Shown: positions 10,521 to 20,164, numbered from the stretch's first letter. The stretch: 25,864 nucleotides of DNA from Hofstenia miamia (GCA_004352715.1 SCFE01000078.1:1491280-1517143), one strand, 5' to 3'. Translations and numbers: made by a program. Notes: a model not told the origin generated them from the sequence alone.

Positions 10521-11520
10521 NNNNNNNNNNNNNNNNNNNNNNNNNNNNNNNNNNNNNNNNNNNNNNNNNNNNNNNNNNNNNNNNNNNNNNNNNNNNNNNN
10601 NNNNNNNNNNNNNNNNNNNNNNNNNNNNNNNNNNNNNNNNNNNNNNNNNNNNNNNNNNNNNNNNNNNNNNNNNNNNNNNNNNNNNNNNNNNNNNNNNNNN
10701 NNNNNNNNNNNNNNNNNNNNNNNNNNNNNNNNNNNNNNNNNNNNNNNNNNNNNNNNNNNNNNNNNNNNNNNNNNNNNNNNNNNNNNNNNNNNNNNNNNNN
10801 NNNNNNNNNNNNNNNNNNNNNNNNNNNNNNNNNNNNNNNNNNNNNNNNNNNNNNNNNNNNNNNNNNNNNNNNNNNNNNNNNNNNNNNNNNNNNNNNNNNN
10901 NNNNNNNNNNNNNNNNNNNNNNNNNNNNNNNNNNNNNNNNNNNNNNNNNNNNNNNNNNNNNNNNNNNNNNNNNNNNNNNNNNNNNNNNNNNNNNNNNNNN
11001 NNNNNNNNNNNNNNNNNNNNNNNNNNNNNNNNNNNNNNNNNNNNNNNNNNNNNNNNNNNNNNNNNNNNNNNNNNNNNNNNNNNNNNNNNNNNNNNNNNNN
11101 NNNNNNNNNNNNNNNNNNNNNNNNNNNNNNNNNNNNNNNNNNNNNNNNNNNNNNNNNNNNNNNNNNNNNNNNNNNNNNNNNNNNNNNNNNNNNNNNNNNN
11201 NNNNNNNNNNNNNNNNNNNNNNNNNNNNNNNNNNNNNNNNNNNNNNNNNNNNNNNNNNNNNNNNNNNNNNNNNNNNNNNNNNNNNNNNNNNNNNNNNNNN
11301 NNNNNNNNNNNNNNNNNNNNNNNNNNNNNNNNNNNNNNNNNNNNNNNNNNNNNNNNNNNNNNNNNNNNNNNNNNNNNNNNNNNNNNNNNNNNNNNNNNNN
11401 NNNNNNNNNNNNNNNNNNNNNNNNNNNNNNNNNNNNNNNNNNNNNNNNNNNNNNNNNNNNNNNNNNNNNNNNNNNNNNNNNNNNNNNNNNNNNNNNNNNN
11501 NNNNNNNNNNNNNNNNNNNN
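10521..11520. other. Assembly gap (exactly 1000 N)
   Basis: The gap must hold the missing part of the 5' LTR (about 520 bases by comparison with the other LTR) plus everything upstream of integrase. The round size suggests a placeholder rather than a measured length. Confidence 0.97.
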
Positions 11521-12273
11521 AACCGGAAACTGTCACTAGTTGTTCATTCAATATTACATGTAGCCATTACCAAAATATATTGGCGTTATTAAATAAACAA
11601 ATATTGAACAACTTCCTAACTTACATTTATAATTACTACATGTAAGGTCATTATCAGTCGATTATAGGTCACTTAATTTGGATCTGAAAATATATTAATA
11701 TAATCCCTAAGGTTTGGTCATCCAACCATTTGTTGAAAGTTAATTATTTAATACATGTAGTTAGAAATGCTAGTCGGCTAATCAAGAGAAAAACCCCTAT
11801 ACCTAACTTAAGTGCACTTTCATGATCTGGCACAGAGACCCTTGAATCGTTCCCTGTGATGGATCCAGACCACTACTAAACACTGCTCGATTAGCTCGAC
11901 ATCGTATTAAATAATCAAACCATTAATAAGATGAAATAATAAGAATTCTAAGTAAAATTCTTTATCAATGCTTACAATAGTTTTAATTGTATTTATAGTA
12001 ATTTGAAGAGAAGTACCTGTTGATTTAAATTTAAACGTCTGCCAAGATGGCGGCTAAAAATAATGTAAGCAACAATTTGTTGAAAACGTTTTATCAACAG
12101 ATACAATTATCTCTTTTTTGACACATGTTATTTTCTTGGTTGCAATATACAAAATCAAACTGAAATAATCACACTTGATTTAATCATAATATTTTTTAAT
12201 CACTTCTTTTCGATCTTAGTTCTTCTGCAACATTTTGCAGCTTATTTCTGTTTTATTTCTGGATGATGCTACA
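11521..12273 (-). repeat. 5' LTR of the young gypsy element (visible part)
   Basis: It aligns with 6041-6779 with about 22 substitutions and three indels, the largest about 12 bp. It ends GATGCTACA before the TGAT duplication. On the minus strand it begins TGTAGCATCATCC. As the 5' LTR it should hold the promoter for the element. I could not identify a convincing TATA box or start site. Confidence 0.85.
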
Positions 12274-12277
12274 TGAT
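12274..12277. repeat. Target-site duplication of the young gypsy element, right copy (TGAT)
   Basis: Matches 5517-5520; LTR B sequence resumes immediately after. Confidence 0.85.
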
Positions 12278-12478
12278 GCCATGTGAATTGGTCACTATTG
12301 GAGGATAATTCTTGGTGAACTACTTTTCTGTATCTTTATTGAACTAGTGAACTATCAATGTTCTGTTTTCTTTTGGAATATGGATCACTCTCTTTGATGG
12401 TAACCTTGGCAACCTTCTACCTGTTATTTGAGTTATCTAGTAACACTGGAGTAGTCAGAGTGCCCCCATGATATTACA
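12278..12478 (+). repeat. Solo LTR copy B, right part
   Basis: It continues LTR B from GCCATGTGAATTGG, matching copy A at about 905, and ends GATATTACA. It is followed by CTAC (12479-12482), the partner of 4748-4751. Sequence such as GGTAACCTTGGCAACCTTCT also matches the right parts of copies A and C. Confidence 0.8.
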
Positions 12479-12482
12479 CTAC
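12479..12482. repeat. Target-site duplication of solo LTR B, right copy (CTAC)
   Basis: Identical to 4748-4751; the old gag-like coding sequence resumes at 12483. Confidence 0.75.
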
Positions 12483-13557
12483 AGGAAGAGGAGACAGAAA
12501 AATCAAATCACCAACAATGTGAAAACAAACTAGTCATTACTATTACTGAATGCACTTTTCAATAAGATTCAGAACCCCAGTTAGAGGGGGCAAGTACATA
12601 TCACTTGAAATACAGCTACAATCAGTTTTAAATGGATGAAAGCAAAGCAGAACTAGTGAATAGATTAAGTTTACTAATAGTGGACAAATTTAAACCAGAA
12701 ACAAAAGCAGATGAAAGGCCATGCTTTACAAGCTAAATGCTGGGCCAACACAGACAAACCAACATGATCCCTTGCAGTGCCATACCTACAGAAATTAATG
12801 GAAGAATGAATCTTTTGAACTAAATTTTATTGAATGGCTATCAATATTTGAATTAATTATGCAAGAGCAGAGAGTAAGCCAAGAAACTGTGGCAGCCAGA
12901 TTACCACTATGCCTAGATAGAGCTGCATACCAACATTACCTGATACTGGACAACACTGTGAAAGGTAATTATGAGTTGTTAATGGGAGACTTAACATCAT
13001 ATGATGGAAGAGAAAGCTTCAAGTGTCAATACAAACTATTATTACAACCCAAAAACTTCACAGTGACACATTTGATAATCTTCATGCATATATACAGCAA
13101 GCAATGTGGATACTGAAACTGAGCTCAATGAAATCCTCCTATGGCAAGTATGACCTTTTTTCACATTTTTTCAGGGACTGCTTGATGAAGTGAAATGTGC
13201 ATTTAAACTAATAAGTGATGTGGAAGATCCTTAAGAAACACTGATATGCAAAGCATTGTGAATGACCATCATGTGGGAAAACAACAAGCTATCAAAAAAG
13301 CAATAACAAAAAACCTAAGGACAATATAGAAGAACACTACAGTGAAAAAAGTGATGCTTATTGATGATATCTCCCCACCAGGAATAATAAGAGTAAAAGC
13401 TAAAGATGGTATTGCAAACACTATGAGAAACCAACACACAATGCCACAAATGCAGTTTGAAAGGTCACCAAAAGAAAGCCTGCCATACAATTAAATGTAA
13501 TATATTCTGGTGAATGCTTCTGTGATGAGGATGATCTATCTGAACTAGAGATACTAG
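12483..13557 (+). pseudogene. Old gypsy-type gag remnant: capsid and zinc knuckle
   Basis: From about 12810 a capsid-like stretch reads IEWLSIFELIMQEQRVSQ, then AARLPLCLDRAAYQHYLIL. This matches the W-x-FE...LP-x-LD-x-A-x-x-Y pattern of gypsy Gag capsids. The longest open piece is 12859-13116. After frameshifts, FQGLLDEVKCAFKLISDVED (about 13160-13230) fits the later capsid helix. A nucleocapsid CCHC zinc knuckle lies at 13442-13483: CHKCSLKGHQKKAC, spacing C-x2-C-x4-H-x4-C. Gag would form the particle and bind the element's RNA. The frame after the knuckle is acidic (DEDDLSELEIL) and runs into solo LTR C at 13558. Frameshifts and stops show that it is dead. CpG is absent, so it has decayed for long. 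Confidence 0.7.
13554..13557. repeat. Target-site duplication of solo LTR C, left copy (CTAG)
   Basis: CTAG precedes TGTAGAGTC and recurs at 14170-14173 after GATTCTACA. Confidence 0.85.
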
Positions 13558-14169
13558 TGTAGAGTCGCTTGGGGATTTTGTTGATTTTATTCTTTTATAA
13601 CGTTACTTTGTATTATTACGTCACCATGACATTATTAGCTAGTTTCAATCTTAGTTTGCTGTTATTAATTTGATGTCCCCTCGATGGTGCTGATTGTTGC
13701 TCAAATTTAATTTTACNNNNNNNNNNNNNNTTCGTAATTCAACATGTACATGCACTTAAAAAACCTAACACTGTGATGATACCATGCCGTGGGCTAGCAC
13801 GAATATCTGGCAATTACAGATTATTTAATATTGAGCTGAGAGATAACAATGAAAATGAGAGTTTGTATTTTCTGAATTGAGATAGAAATTAAGCAAGTGA
13901 GACAAATAGGGTAGCACCAGTCAATAGGTTAAGCACTTTACTTCTGGATGTGTTCCACTCTGGCTGCAAGCCATAGGAATTGGTCATCTTGGTTCTTACT
14001 TAAAGTAGTTTTGTTATTTGGATGAATTACCAATGTTACATCTATATGTTATAAATTCTGTGTTACTCCTTTTTTCATGAATCATGGCTGTTATCTAAAT
14101 GCTATTCAAACCTTCTGCAGAGTCAATTAAGTTTCTAGTTAAGTTTCCCTACCAGCCAACGATTCTACA
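13558..14169 (+). repeat. Solo LTR copy C
   Basis: The ends TGTAGAGTC...GATTCTACA form an imperfect 9-bp terminal inverted repeat, flanked by CTAG on both sides. It shares GAAATTAAGC-GAGACA, TAGCACC and GGAATTGGTCA blocks with copies A and B. The length is 612 bp including a 14-N gap at 13717-13730. It sits inside the old gag-pro coding region. When the LTR and one CTAG are left out, the upstream acidic frame continues in phase into the protease region, which confirms the boundaries. Confidence 0.88.
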
Positions 14170-14736
14170 CTAGAAGGGTTTAATGGAAATAGGCACAGAA
14201 GGAGAAGAGAAAGTCAAACTACAGGAATGCCACCTTCTATCAACTGAGCAGCTGTCTTGGCATTGACAAACCTGTTATAGGCTAATTTAATACCCATAAT
14301 GATAAACAGAGCAGTACTGAAAGTCTTGGTCAATATGGGCACTGCAATATCTGTGATCACAGACAAGTGTGAAAACAAACTGGGCTATCAAAGAGAGTCA
14401 ATGACAAATGTGAAACACAGACTTATTAATGCATAAGGAGATTATGTAGACACAAGAGGAAGTCTAGAGAAAGTTCACCTAAAGATTGTGGATGCAGTCT
14501 TTCTACACACTCTAATGGTATTCAACACATAGAAAAACTCATTGCCACATGAAGTAATTTTGGGGAGTGATTTTCTAAGCAGCAACAACTGCATAATTAA
14601 CATCCAGAACCAAACCATCAAAGTTCAGGAAGAAGTGGTTTTGACATCAAGTGAGATCAAACCAATGAAACAGTCTGTTTCAAAAGAATGGAAATACTAT
14701 GAAATTGAACAGCAGATATGGATAGAGACAATATAA
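14170..14736 (+). pseudogene. Old gypsy-type retropepsin (protease) remnant
   Basis: Downstream of LTR C the frame contains INRAVLKVLVNMGTAISVI (about 14302-14355), the place of the aspartic protease active site (usually D-T/S-G). Here the triad reads N-M-G, so the catalytic aspartate is lost. About 70 codons later comes VILGSDFLSSNNCIINIQNQ (from about 14552), the conserved ILG-x-DFL block near the end of retropepsins. Retropepsin would cleave Gag-Pol during particle maturation. In-frame stops occur at about 14250, 14275, 14430 and 14530. The open piece 14542-14736 is only the C-terminal end. The basic segment NRHRRRRES just after the LTR links it to gag. Confidence 0.7.
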
Positions 14737-15060
14737 TTATATAGCATCAAATAGGGATAAATATCAAAAGAGTAATGATGCTGGTGAGCTTATTTCTGGT
14801 AAACACCATGTACTGATTATGAACTCAAGAAATATGCAGTGACAATATTGGAAACAATCATACAGGTCAAGAGAAAACACACCATAAAGAGCATAAATCT
14901 AATTGCAATAGAAGACTAACAAACAAAAACTTCAATAATAAATGTTGATGATTAACAGCACCTAATAAAATAACAGAACATTTAAGAACCCTTTGAATAA
15001 ATATGCATGGATATTTAACTTCAGAGAGATCAGCATGGGCAAAGCTGTGGGAGAGACCCA
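14737..15060 (+). other. Degenerate linker between protease and RT
   Basis: This stretch lies where the protease-RT linker and RT fingers should be, but stops are frequent in all plus frames. I can only point to weak similarity near 15030. The minus-strand frame at 14867-15061 is an antisense shadow. Confidence 0.35.
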
Positions 15061-15670
15061 TAAAATACTAATGATGTATTGAAGATACACTTTACAACAC
15101 AATAAATAACAAATTTTTTACAGCAATATAGCCTTGCAAGGCATATTGGCAGGTGCTGAGAGAACGACAGACATAGAGAAGACCACATTCATCACACTGT
15201 ACAAATTATGCAAGAGGGTATATAGGGTGTTCAGCTTGTGCAATGCCCAAACAACATTGCAGCCCTATGTCACTAAAGTACTAAAAAATGGTGGACACAA
15301 GAGAGACAATATCATATCCATGTATATAGACAACATCCTAGTGGCTAGCAAAACAGTAGAACAACACTTAGAAAAATTAGAAAAGATGCTCACAATACTC
15401 TGCAATGCCAGATTACATTTAAATGGAAATAAGTGTGACATCATAAAAACAAAGATAGCATTGCTGGGTAGAGATATTGAGCATTGTATTAGAAAGATGA
15501 AAGAAGATGTGAGGGAAATGTTAAAAGACATACAAAAACTAGAAAACAGGCAGGATCTTCAGCAGATTATGGGTTTCTTTTATTATTATGGGACATTTAT
15601 ACCAAAATTGGCTGTGCACAATGATAAAAGTAAACACTGCACTGAGAGAAATGAAGTTCCTAAAATGTAA
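15061..15670 (+). pseudogene. Old gypsy-type reverse transcriptase remnant
   Basis: An IEDTLYNTINNKFF stretch (about 15080) and KAYWQV (about 15137) correspond to the RT region around the first catalytic Asp. The Asp itself is replaced by a stop (I-stop-P). Then come EKTTFITLYKL and VFSLCNAQTTLQ (about 15175-15260), the conserved F-x-L-CNA-P-x-TFQ block. The polymerase box YIDN (15323-15334) should be Y-x-DD; the second Asp is Asn. SKTVEQHLEKLEKML, LHLNGNKCDI, LGRDIE and IMGFFYYYGTFIPKLA follow in the order of gypsy RT thumb and connection. The open frame is 15134-15670. RNase H and integrase are not found downstream. Both catalytic sites are damaged, so the protein is dead. Confidence 0.88.
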
Positions 15671-15900
15671 AAAAACAGAATCCATAGACATGGAAGCCAT
15701 ACTAAAACTAACAAAAAAGGAGTACAGGACACTGCAATGGAAAGACTCAGAAGTGGAATAGCTGGTTGAGGAAAGACATAAGCTGGTCCATGATCAGAGG
15801 ACAGAATTTCACAAGTAAAAGCCATGCTAGAGAGGCATGTGGCAGAATTCAAACTTGAAGGCATTCTTGTCAGTCTCATTGACAATCAATTTTAATTTAG
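15620..15900 (+). other. Degenerate frame after the RT, unassigned
   Basis: In a frame different from the RT, about 48 codons are open from 15628, with charged sequence (LREMKFLKCKKTESIDMEAI and then LTKKEYRTLQWKDSEVE). A stop and another open piece (VKAMLERHVAEFKLEGILVS) follow up to about 15895. It stands where RNase H should begin but does not resemble it. I do not recognise it. Confidence 0.35.
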
Positions 15901-17717
15901 TATAGTATTTAGCAATTTTTAGTTGTAGATTTTGTAAAAACTCTGCTATTTAAAGTCCAAGGGCTCTTTCATAACACTGAATATTGTTACTGCCTTCCAT
16001 TCATTTTAGAAGTACTTCTTTCTCCTGCTGTTTGAGGACAACTACTTGATGTTCTGTTCTTCTAATTCTTTTACCATCAAAATGAAGACACAATTTTTCT
16101 TTTTTTAATTCTTCTTTCCATGTGTTTATTAATTGCTTTCTATTTCTTATGATGCCTTTATGAACAGTAGATTGAGTTGGTGTACTAACAGCAATTCCAA
16201 AGTTGATAGTTTTGTTGTTGAAGCTAAATTGATGGAATGATCTCACATTTGCTTTTTTTATGAATTTTTTGGAGAGGAATTGCATTAATCAGAGTCTGCA
16301 TAACTAAAATCACAAACAATAAAATTGTTCTGTGGTCCACTTGAATAACTTGGTGGGATTGCACCAGATAGATGGTCAGATAGCTATTGCTTTATACTTT
16401 TCTATGTGTTGTGATACAAATTTTTGTTTTCCATTGCTTACAAATTCCATTTCTTTTTGTAATATTAAAAATTCAATTAAATTTTGCAATTCTATTTCAA
16501 TTTTCTCAAAGTTTCTTGGAACATATCTTTTGTCAATCATTAGAAAACTAAGTTTTGTACACAAATTCTCAAACTGTTGAGAAATTTATTTTAAATCTTC
16601 TATTTAATCCTTTCTGTAGCAGTCAAAGTAGTGTATCTGTCAATGACATCTTGCTCTGTTGATAATTTACAAAGCTCAGACAAATTTTGTTAAAGTTTTG
16701 TACTCCAACATTTCTTACTTTTCTCAAAATGAATAATATATCTCTTCTAACTATTTTTATTTTCTTCTTTAGGAATGGGATTTTTGGACATTTAAAATAC
16801 ACAGAAATATAAATAGCTGTCAAGTCAAATTATATTTTACACAAAACAGGAATTAAAGCAAGGTCTATAAGCAAAATTGATACTAAAACAAATAGCACAA
16901 AAGATAAAATGCAATGAAATAAATACAGTGAGAATTAAAAATTGTAACAGCTTATACAAGAGCAAATATGAAATAAATTTATTTGCTTGCAATGATCTAA
17001 GCTACATAAAAACTAATCAAGATACAGTCTAAAAACATACATTTATATTTTCAAAAATATAACAAAATTAAATTGAAAACATGTCTCTCATGGCTTTCAA
17101 TTTTTTTGAAATGAAATTAGGGGAAGTGATATGCAACCAATTAAGCATCAAGAAAGCACAAAACAGTGCTTCTGAGTAATCAAAATGTTAAGAACTCAAA
17201 CTTAAATGAGTTTGCAAAATTTGGAAGAGTAATTATTAAAATTTGAACTCAATAAATAATCCACAACAAATTTCATATAATTTATTATTTTAAATTTCAG
17301 TTTCTTTTTCAATCACAAATAATTAATTTTTTAGATTACTATGCTTGGAATTGTAAGATAAATATTTTTTGCTCTAAAAACTCAGAATTAGAAAAATCTC
17401 AATGGAACTTTTTATTTTCTTTGAAGAATTCTCAAACCTTAAATGTAGGACCATGTAACTTTAACTCAATTTGGCATGAAAACACATAGCAATATAATTA
17501 TATATGTACATCAAGTTTGTAATGAAAATACTTTTTATGAGACTAATATAATATTTTAGTGAGATTACAACTGAAGAAAGATTCAATTGTTGAAACCCAA
17601 AATTCCTATGTCTCATCTTTTATATTTCATTGTATGCTGCTGTCATGTTTATTATAAGCAAAAAAGTCATTGTCTATTTATTTTATGTTAATAATTGTTG
17701 ACACAAAGTACCACCCG
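15901..17717. other. CpG-free AT-rich stretch
   Basis: I found no CpG at all between about 15,167 and 17,717. Apart from possible minus-strand transposase fragments (16001-16823) nothing is recognisable. From 16,824 to 17,717 I see no gene, only runs of A/T. Confidence 0.6.
16001..16823 (-). pseudogene. Broken ORF, possibly N-terminal half of a CxxH-type transposase
   Basis: Three minus-strand pieces (16823-16623, 16564-16376, 16285-16001) lie in consistent order. The last contains KGIIRNRKQLINTWKEELKK, then LCLHFDGKRIRRTEHQVVVL. An L-x-FDGKR block followed by EHQVVVLK resembles the first catalytic-Asp region of the same transposase-like family whose later CQHH region is seen at 2.7-3.3 kb. 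The two loci would be separate copies. Stops and frameshifts separate the pieces. The family link is from memory of motifs only. The first two pieces could be chance open frames in AT-rich DNA. Confidence 0.3.
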
Positions 17718-17730
17718 ACTTTAAAATATG

Positions 17731-18030
17731 TTTCGCCAAAATTGTTTTCCCAAAATCCCTTATAGGTAAACTAGTTCACCTGTAGAAAACCTGTCACACT
17801 AAATTCGCGCCACAGTAGGAAAACTTGCCACATGAGAGATTTCGCTACGTTTACAAAACGTCATGTTGTGACTTTAGGTTAGGGTTAGGTCTATAAAATG
17901 TTGTAAAATTTAGGTTTAGGTTCCAGGGTTTAAGATACTATTTTGACTCTGGCAAGTTTTCTTAATGGCGAATATTCTTTGTGGCGAAATGTTCAGTGCG
18001 GCGAGTTTCTCTGTGGCGAATATCTGTAAA
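17731..18030. repeat. Fold-back repeat with GTGGCGAA motifs and TTAGG-like core
   Basis: On the right side, TGGCGAA-like words recur at about 17965, 17981, 17998 and 18013, spaced roughly 15-20 bases. On the left side the reverse complement appears (TTTCGCCA at 17731, TTCGCGCCACAG at 17804, CTTGCCACATG at 17824). The best paired arms are about 17803-17832 and 17949-17975, which share TGGCAAGTTTTC-TA. Between the arms lie TTTAGGTTAGGGTTAGGT (17874-17890) and TTTAGGTTTAGGTTCC (17910-17925). No coding capacity. It resembles a non-autonomous fold-back or MITE-like repeat; the class is not known. Confidence 0.5.
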
Positions 18031-18377
18031 CCAAACTACTTTGTTTCTATTCAAATGTGTATGTTATATATTCGGCTTATTATATACTCTAGTTTTAAGT
18101 GCATTAAGCTTTGTTTTAGTTTGATATAAAACAATGAAAGATAATACAGGTTCAAAATCTTCTTTTAATTAAGCACTCGGGATATATTGTGATATATTTA
18201 GTATTCTAAACAACAACAGTCTTAATTCCCGCATTACAGGGTTACATATAAAAGATAAAAAGAAACCAGTTTATCAATACAAAACATATAAATCAGATTG
18301 GGCAATTACTGCAGTTACACGGGATACGAAAACTACACGAATTTTTCAGGTCAAAATCAGTCTCTGTACGTCGTAAT

Positions 18378-18420
18378 ATATATATTTATATATATTTGAA
18401 ATGTGGAATATATATATATA
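18378..18420. repeat. TA-rich microsatellite
   Basis: Runs of TATATATA interrupted by TTT and a GAAATGTGGAA spacer. Such tracts also occur at 25366-25378 and at the window's right edge (25851-25864). Confidence 0.7.
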
Positions 18421-18610
18421 GGCGGGCGAAGGTATAGAATAGGGTGCACGCGGACAAAATAAACACTAATCCGGGGTAAGAAACGATGAGAAATGCAATA
18501 ACAGACGTAAATAGTTCAAAAAATAATATATATAGACCGATAACTTTACATAATTTACCAAAATCGTAACATGCGATAGCACGCGGTATATATTTAAGGA
18601 TATTAGCAAA

Positions 18611-18688
18611 GAAAATTTGAAATTAATAAAATAATTAACTGTTGTTAAACAAATTACAAGATATAAAAGTATATTTATGCAAATCTAT
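18611..18688 (+). repeat. 78-bp inverted repeat, left arm
   Basis: It matches the reverse complement of 20429-20506 at 74 of 78 positions with no gaps. A related GGCGAAGGTATAGAA word lies outside each arm: directly adjacent on the right, but about 175 bases away on the left (18425-18439). The left copy is therefore interrupted, or the right one deleted. Confidence 0.75.
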
Positions 18689-18879
18689 AATTTTTTCAGA
18701 GAAGTTGTTTTCCCGATTTGTATTTATTTCCATATTTTAATTACTGATTAGTAAAACTGAATTTATAGCGAGCATGATCGCGTTGCATACATTCTTAATG
18801 CATAAATATGCATTCCGCTTTTGTTATAAACATATTTTGAATAGTGCGGATTTACAGTATCTCCTGTGTGGTATTAGCA

Positions 18880-19660
18880 TGAGAGAGCCCATTTGAAGGC
18901 AGAAGACCAAGTAGACAAAAGCTAGAGATCAGAGGTAATATTGGAGGCAAAAGAACTACCATAGTTGAAAATCACGGTGTCATCAACGTACAGTAGAGAG
19001 GATGAGTTGGGGACAGATTGAGGGAGGTCGTTGATAGCAACAAGGAAGAAGAGAACAGCAAACACGGAACTTTGCAGAGCACCACTAGAGACAAGAGCAG
19101 GGGAAGAAATACACGACTTGATTTTGACACGATTGGACAGGTAAGACTGGAAGAGTTCGATAAAATCAGCATCAAAGCCAAATAAACTTAATTTGTCAAG
19201 AAGTATAGAATGAGTTAGCCGATCAAAAGCTTTAGAAATGTCAAGAAAGATAATGCAACCAGGATCATTACGATCAGAGTGGAAATAGCAGTTTTCAATT
19301 AGACTGAGCAAGTTAGTGATGGTAGAACGAACCGGAAGATTACCATGCTGAGAAGCAGAGAAGAGTTGACGAATTTTAGGGAAACATGACGAAAGACAAG
19401 ACGCTCAAAGATTATTGACGGCCGAGAAAAAATACCTATTGGACGTTAAGAAGTGACTTGAGAGGAGGGAAGCCGATTGGATTTTAATAATAATTTTAAT
19501 AAAGCAAGGCGGAAAACGCTTAGAGGAGCAAATGTAGGAGAAGAGATGCCTTAAATGGATGGAAAGAGTTGAACGTTTCATGGAAAACAAAAAATGGGAC
19601 GCCATCAGGATAGCAAGGACCAGACAACTTGGACTTAAGCATGAAGGAAATACTAAAATA
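18880..19660 (-). pseudogene. Non-LTR retrotransposon reverse transcriptase remnant 1
   Basis: Reading the minus strand from about 19640, SGPCYPDGVPFF fits the GPDGIP block of LINE RTs. RFPPCFIK and YFFSAVNNLFERLVF (about 19380-19440) fit the RPIS-L...K-x-FER block. Then come IIFLDISKAFDRLTHSILLD (about 19215-19252), carrying the first catalytic Asp, and YVDDTVIF (about 18970-18990), carrying the intact catalytic pair. The longest open frame is 19311-18922 (129 codons). Homology seems to continue to about 18880 (LLSTWSSAFKW). At least two frameshifts break the 5' part. The motif style is Jockey/CR1-like, but I cannot fix the clade. No endonuclease domain is visible, consistent with 5' truncation common in LINE copies. 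Confidence 0.82.
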
Positions 19661-20164
19661 CATTTTAAATTTATTTAAATCAAGTTTACTAAACTATACT
19701 AAGAACTTCGATTTGATAAAACTCTAATCAATTCAATCAATTCACTATGAAAGGGAAGGGGGCAACTGCTCCCTCTTGCCCTCGCTTGTGGTGGTATGTG
19801 GGCAATCCACATATGTACAAGACGCCATGGCCAAGTTATTTCTGTACAAAGCGCCATCTAAAATTTATTAAAAGTGCCATCTATAAGAATATATTTATAT
19901 ACATACACATCGTCAGTTTTATTTTAATGAATTTGTTGCAAACTCATCAAAGAGACATAAGAGAAATTTAAGGTGGGCTTCAATCATTCGAACAGGATCT
20001 ATAATTCATGATTTATATTCTTATTGTGAAAATTTTTAAAACAAAAAAGAACGATGTAAATTTTCATTAAGATTCAATCAAATATTCTTTATATGTATAC
20101 TCAAAAACTTCTTTAACAATGCGCATATATTATAATATAAAGTTTAGTTAGGTTTTAGATATTA
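19661..20164. other. No recognisable gene
   Basis: The sequence includes a short palindrome-like GGGGGCAACTGCTCCCTC at about 19758 and the paired words GCGCCATCTA/GTGCCATCTA (19850, 19875). Otherwise I see nothing. The plus-strand frame at 19747-19971 has no recognisable domain. Confidence 0.45.

Larger units (their letters stand above)
5521..12273 (-). mobile_element. Ty3/gypsy-type LTR retrotransposon inserted in LTR B
   Basis: This is a complete insertion by its ends. It has LTRs at both sides, terminal TGTA...TACA, a TGAT duplication, and a purine-rich tract next to the 3' LTR. Reading the minus strand, the order is 5' LTR (right), a 1000-N gap, the RNase H/integrase junction, integrase (10420-8879, containing a 271-N gap), an unassigned frame (8842-7958), a second unassigned frame (7952-6759), and the 3' LTR. 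Gag, protease and RT are not visible; they would have to lie in the gap. The copy is young: outside CpG sites the LTRs differ at only about five positions in 739 bases. It is nonetheless inactivated by in-frame TGA/TAG codons and a frameshift in the integrase core. It is richer in CpG than its surroundings. Confidence 0.85.

Noticed and set aside
15265-15885. Minus-strand frames opposite the old RT
   Set aside because: Antisense shadows of a clearly recognisable RT frame.
17874-17925. Telomeric repeat array
   Set aside because: Only two or three imperfect TTAGG-like units inside a fold-back repeat; not an array.
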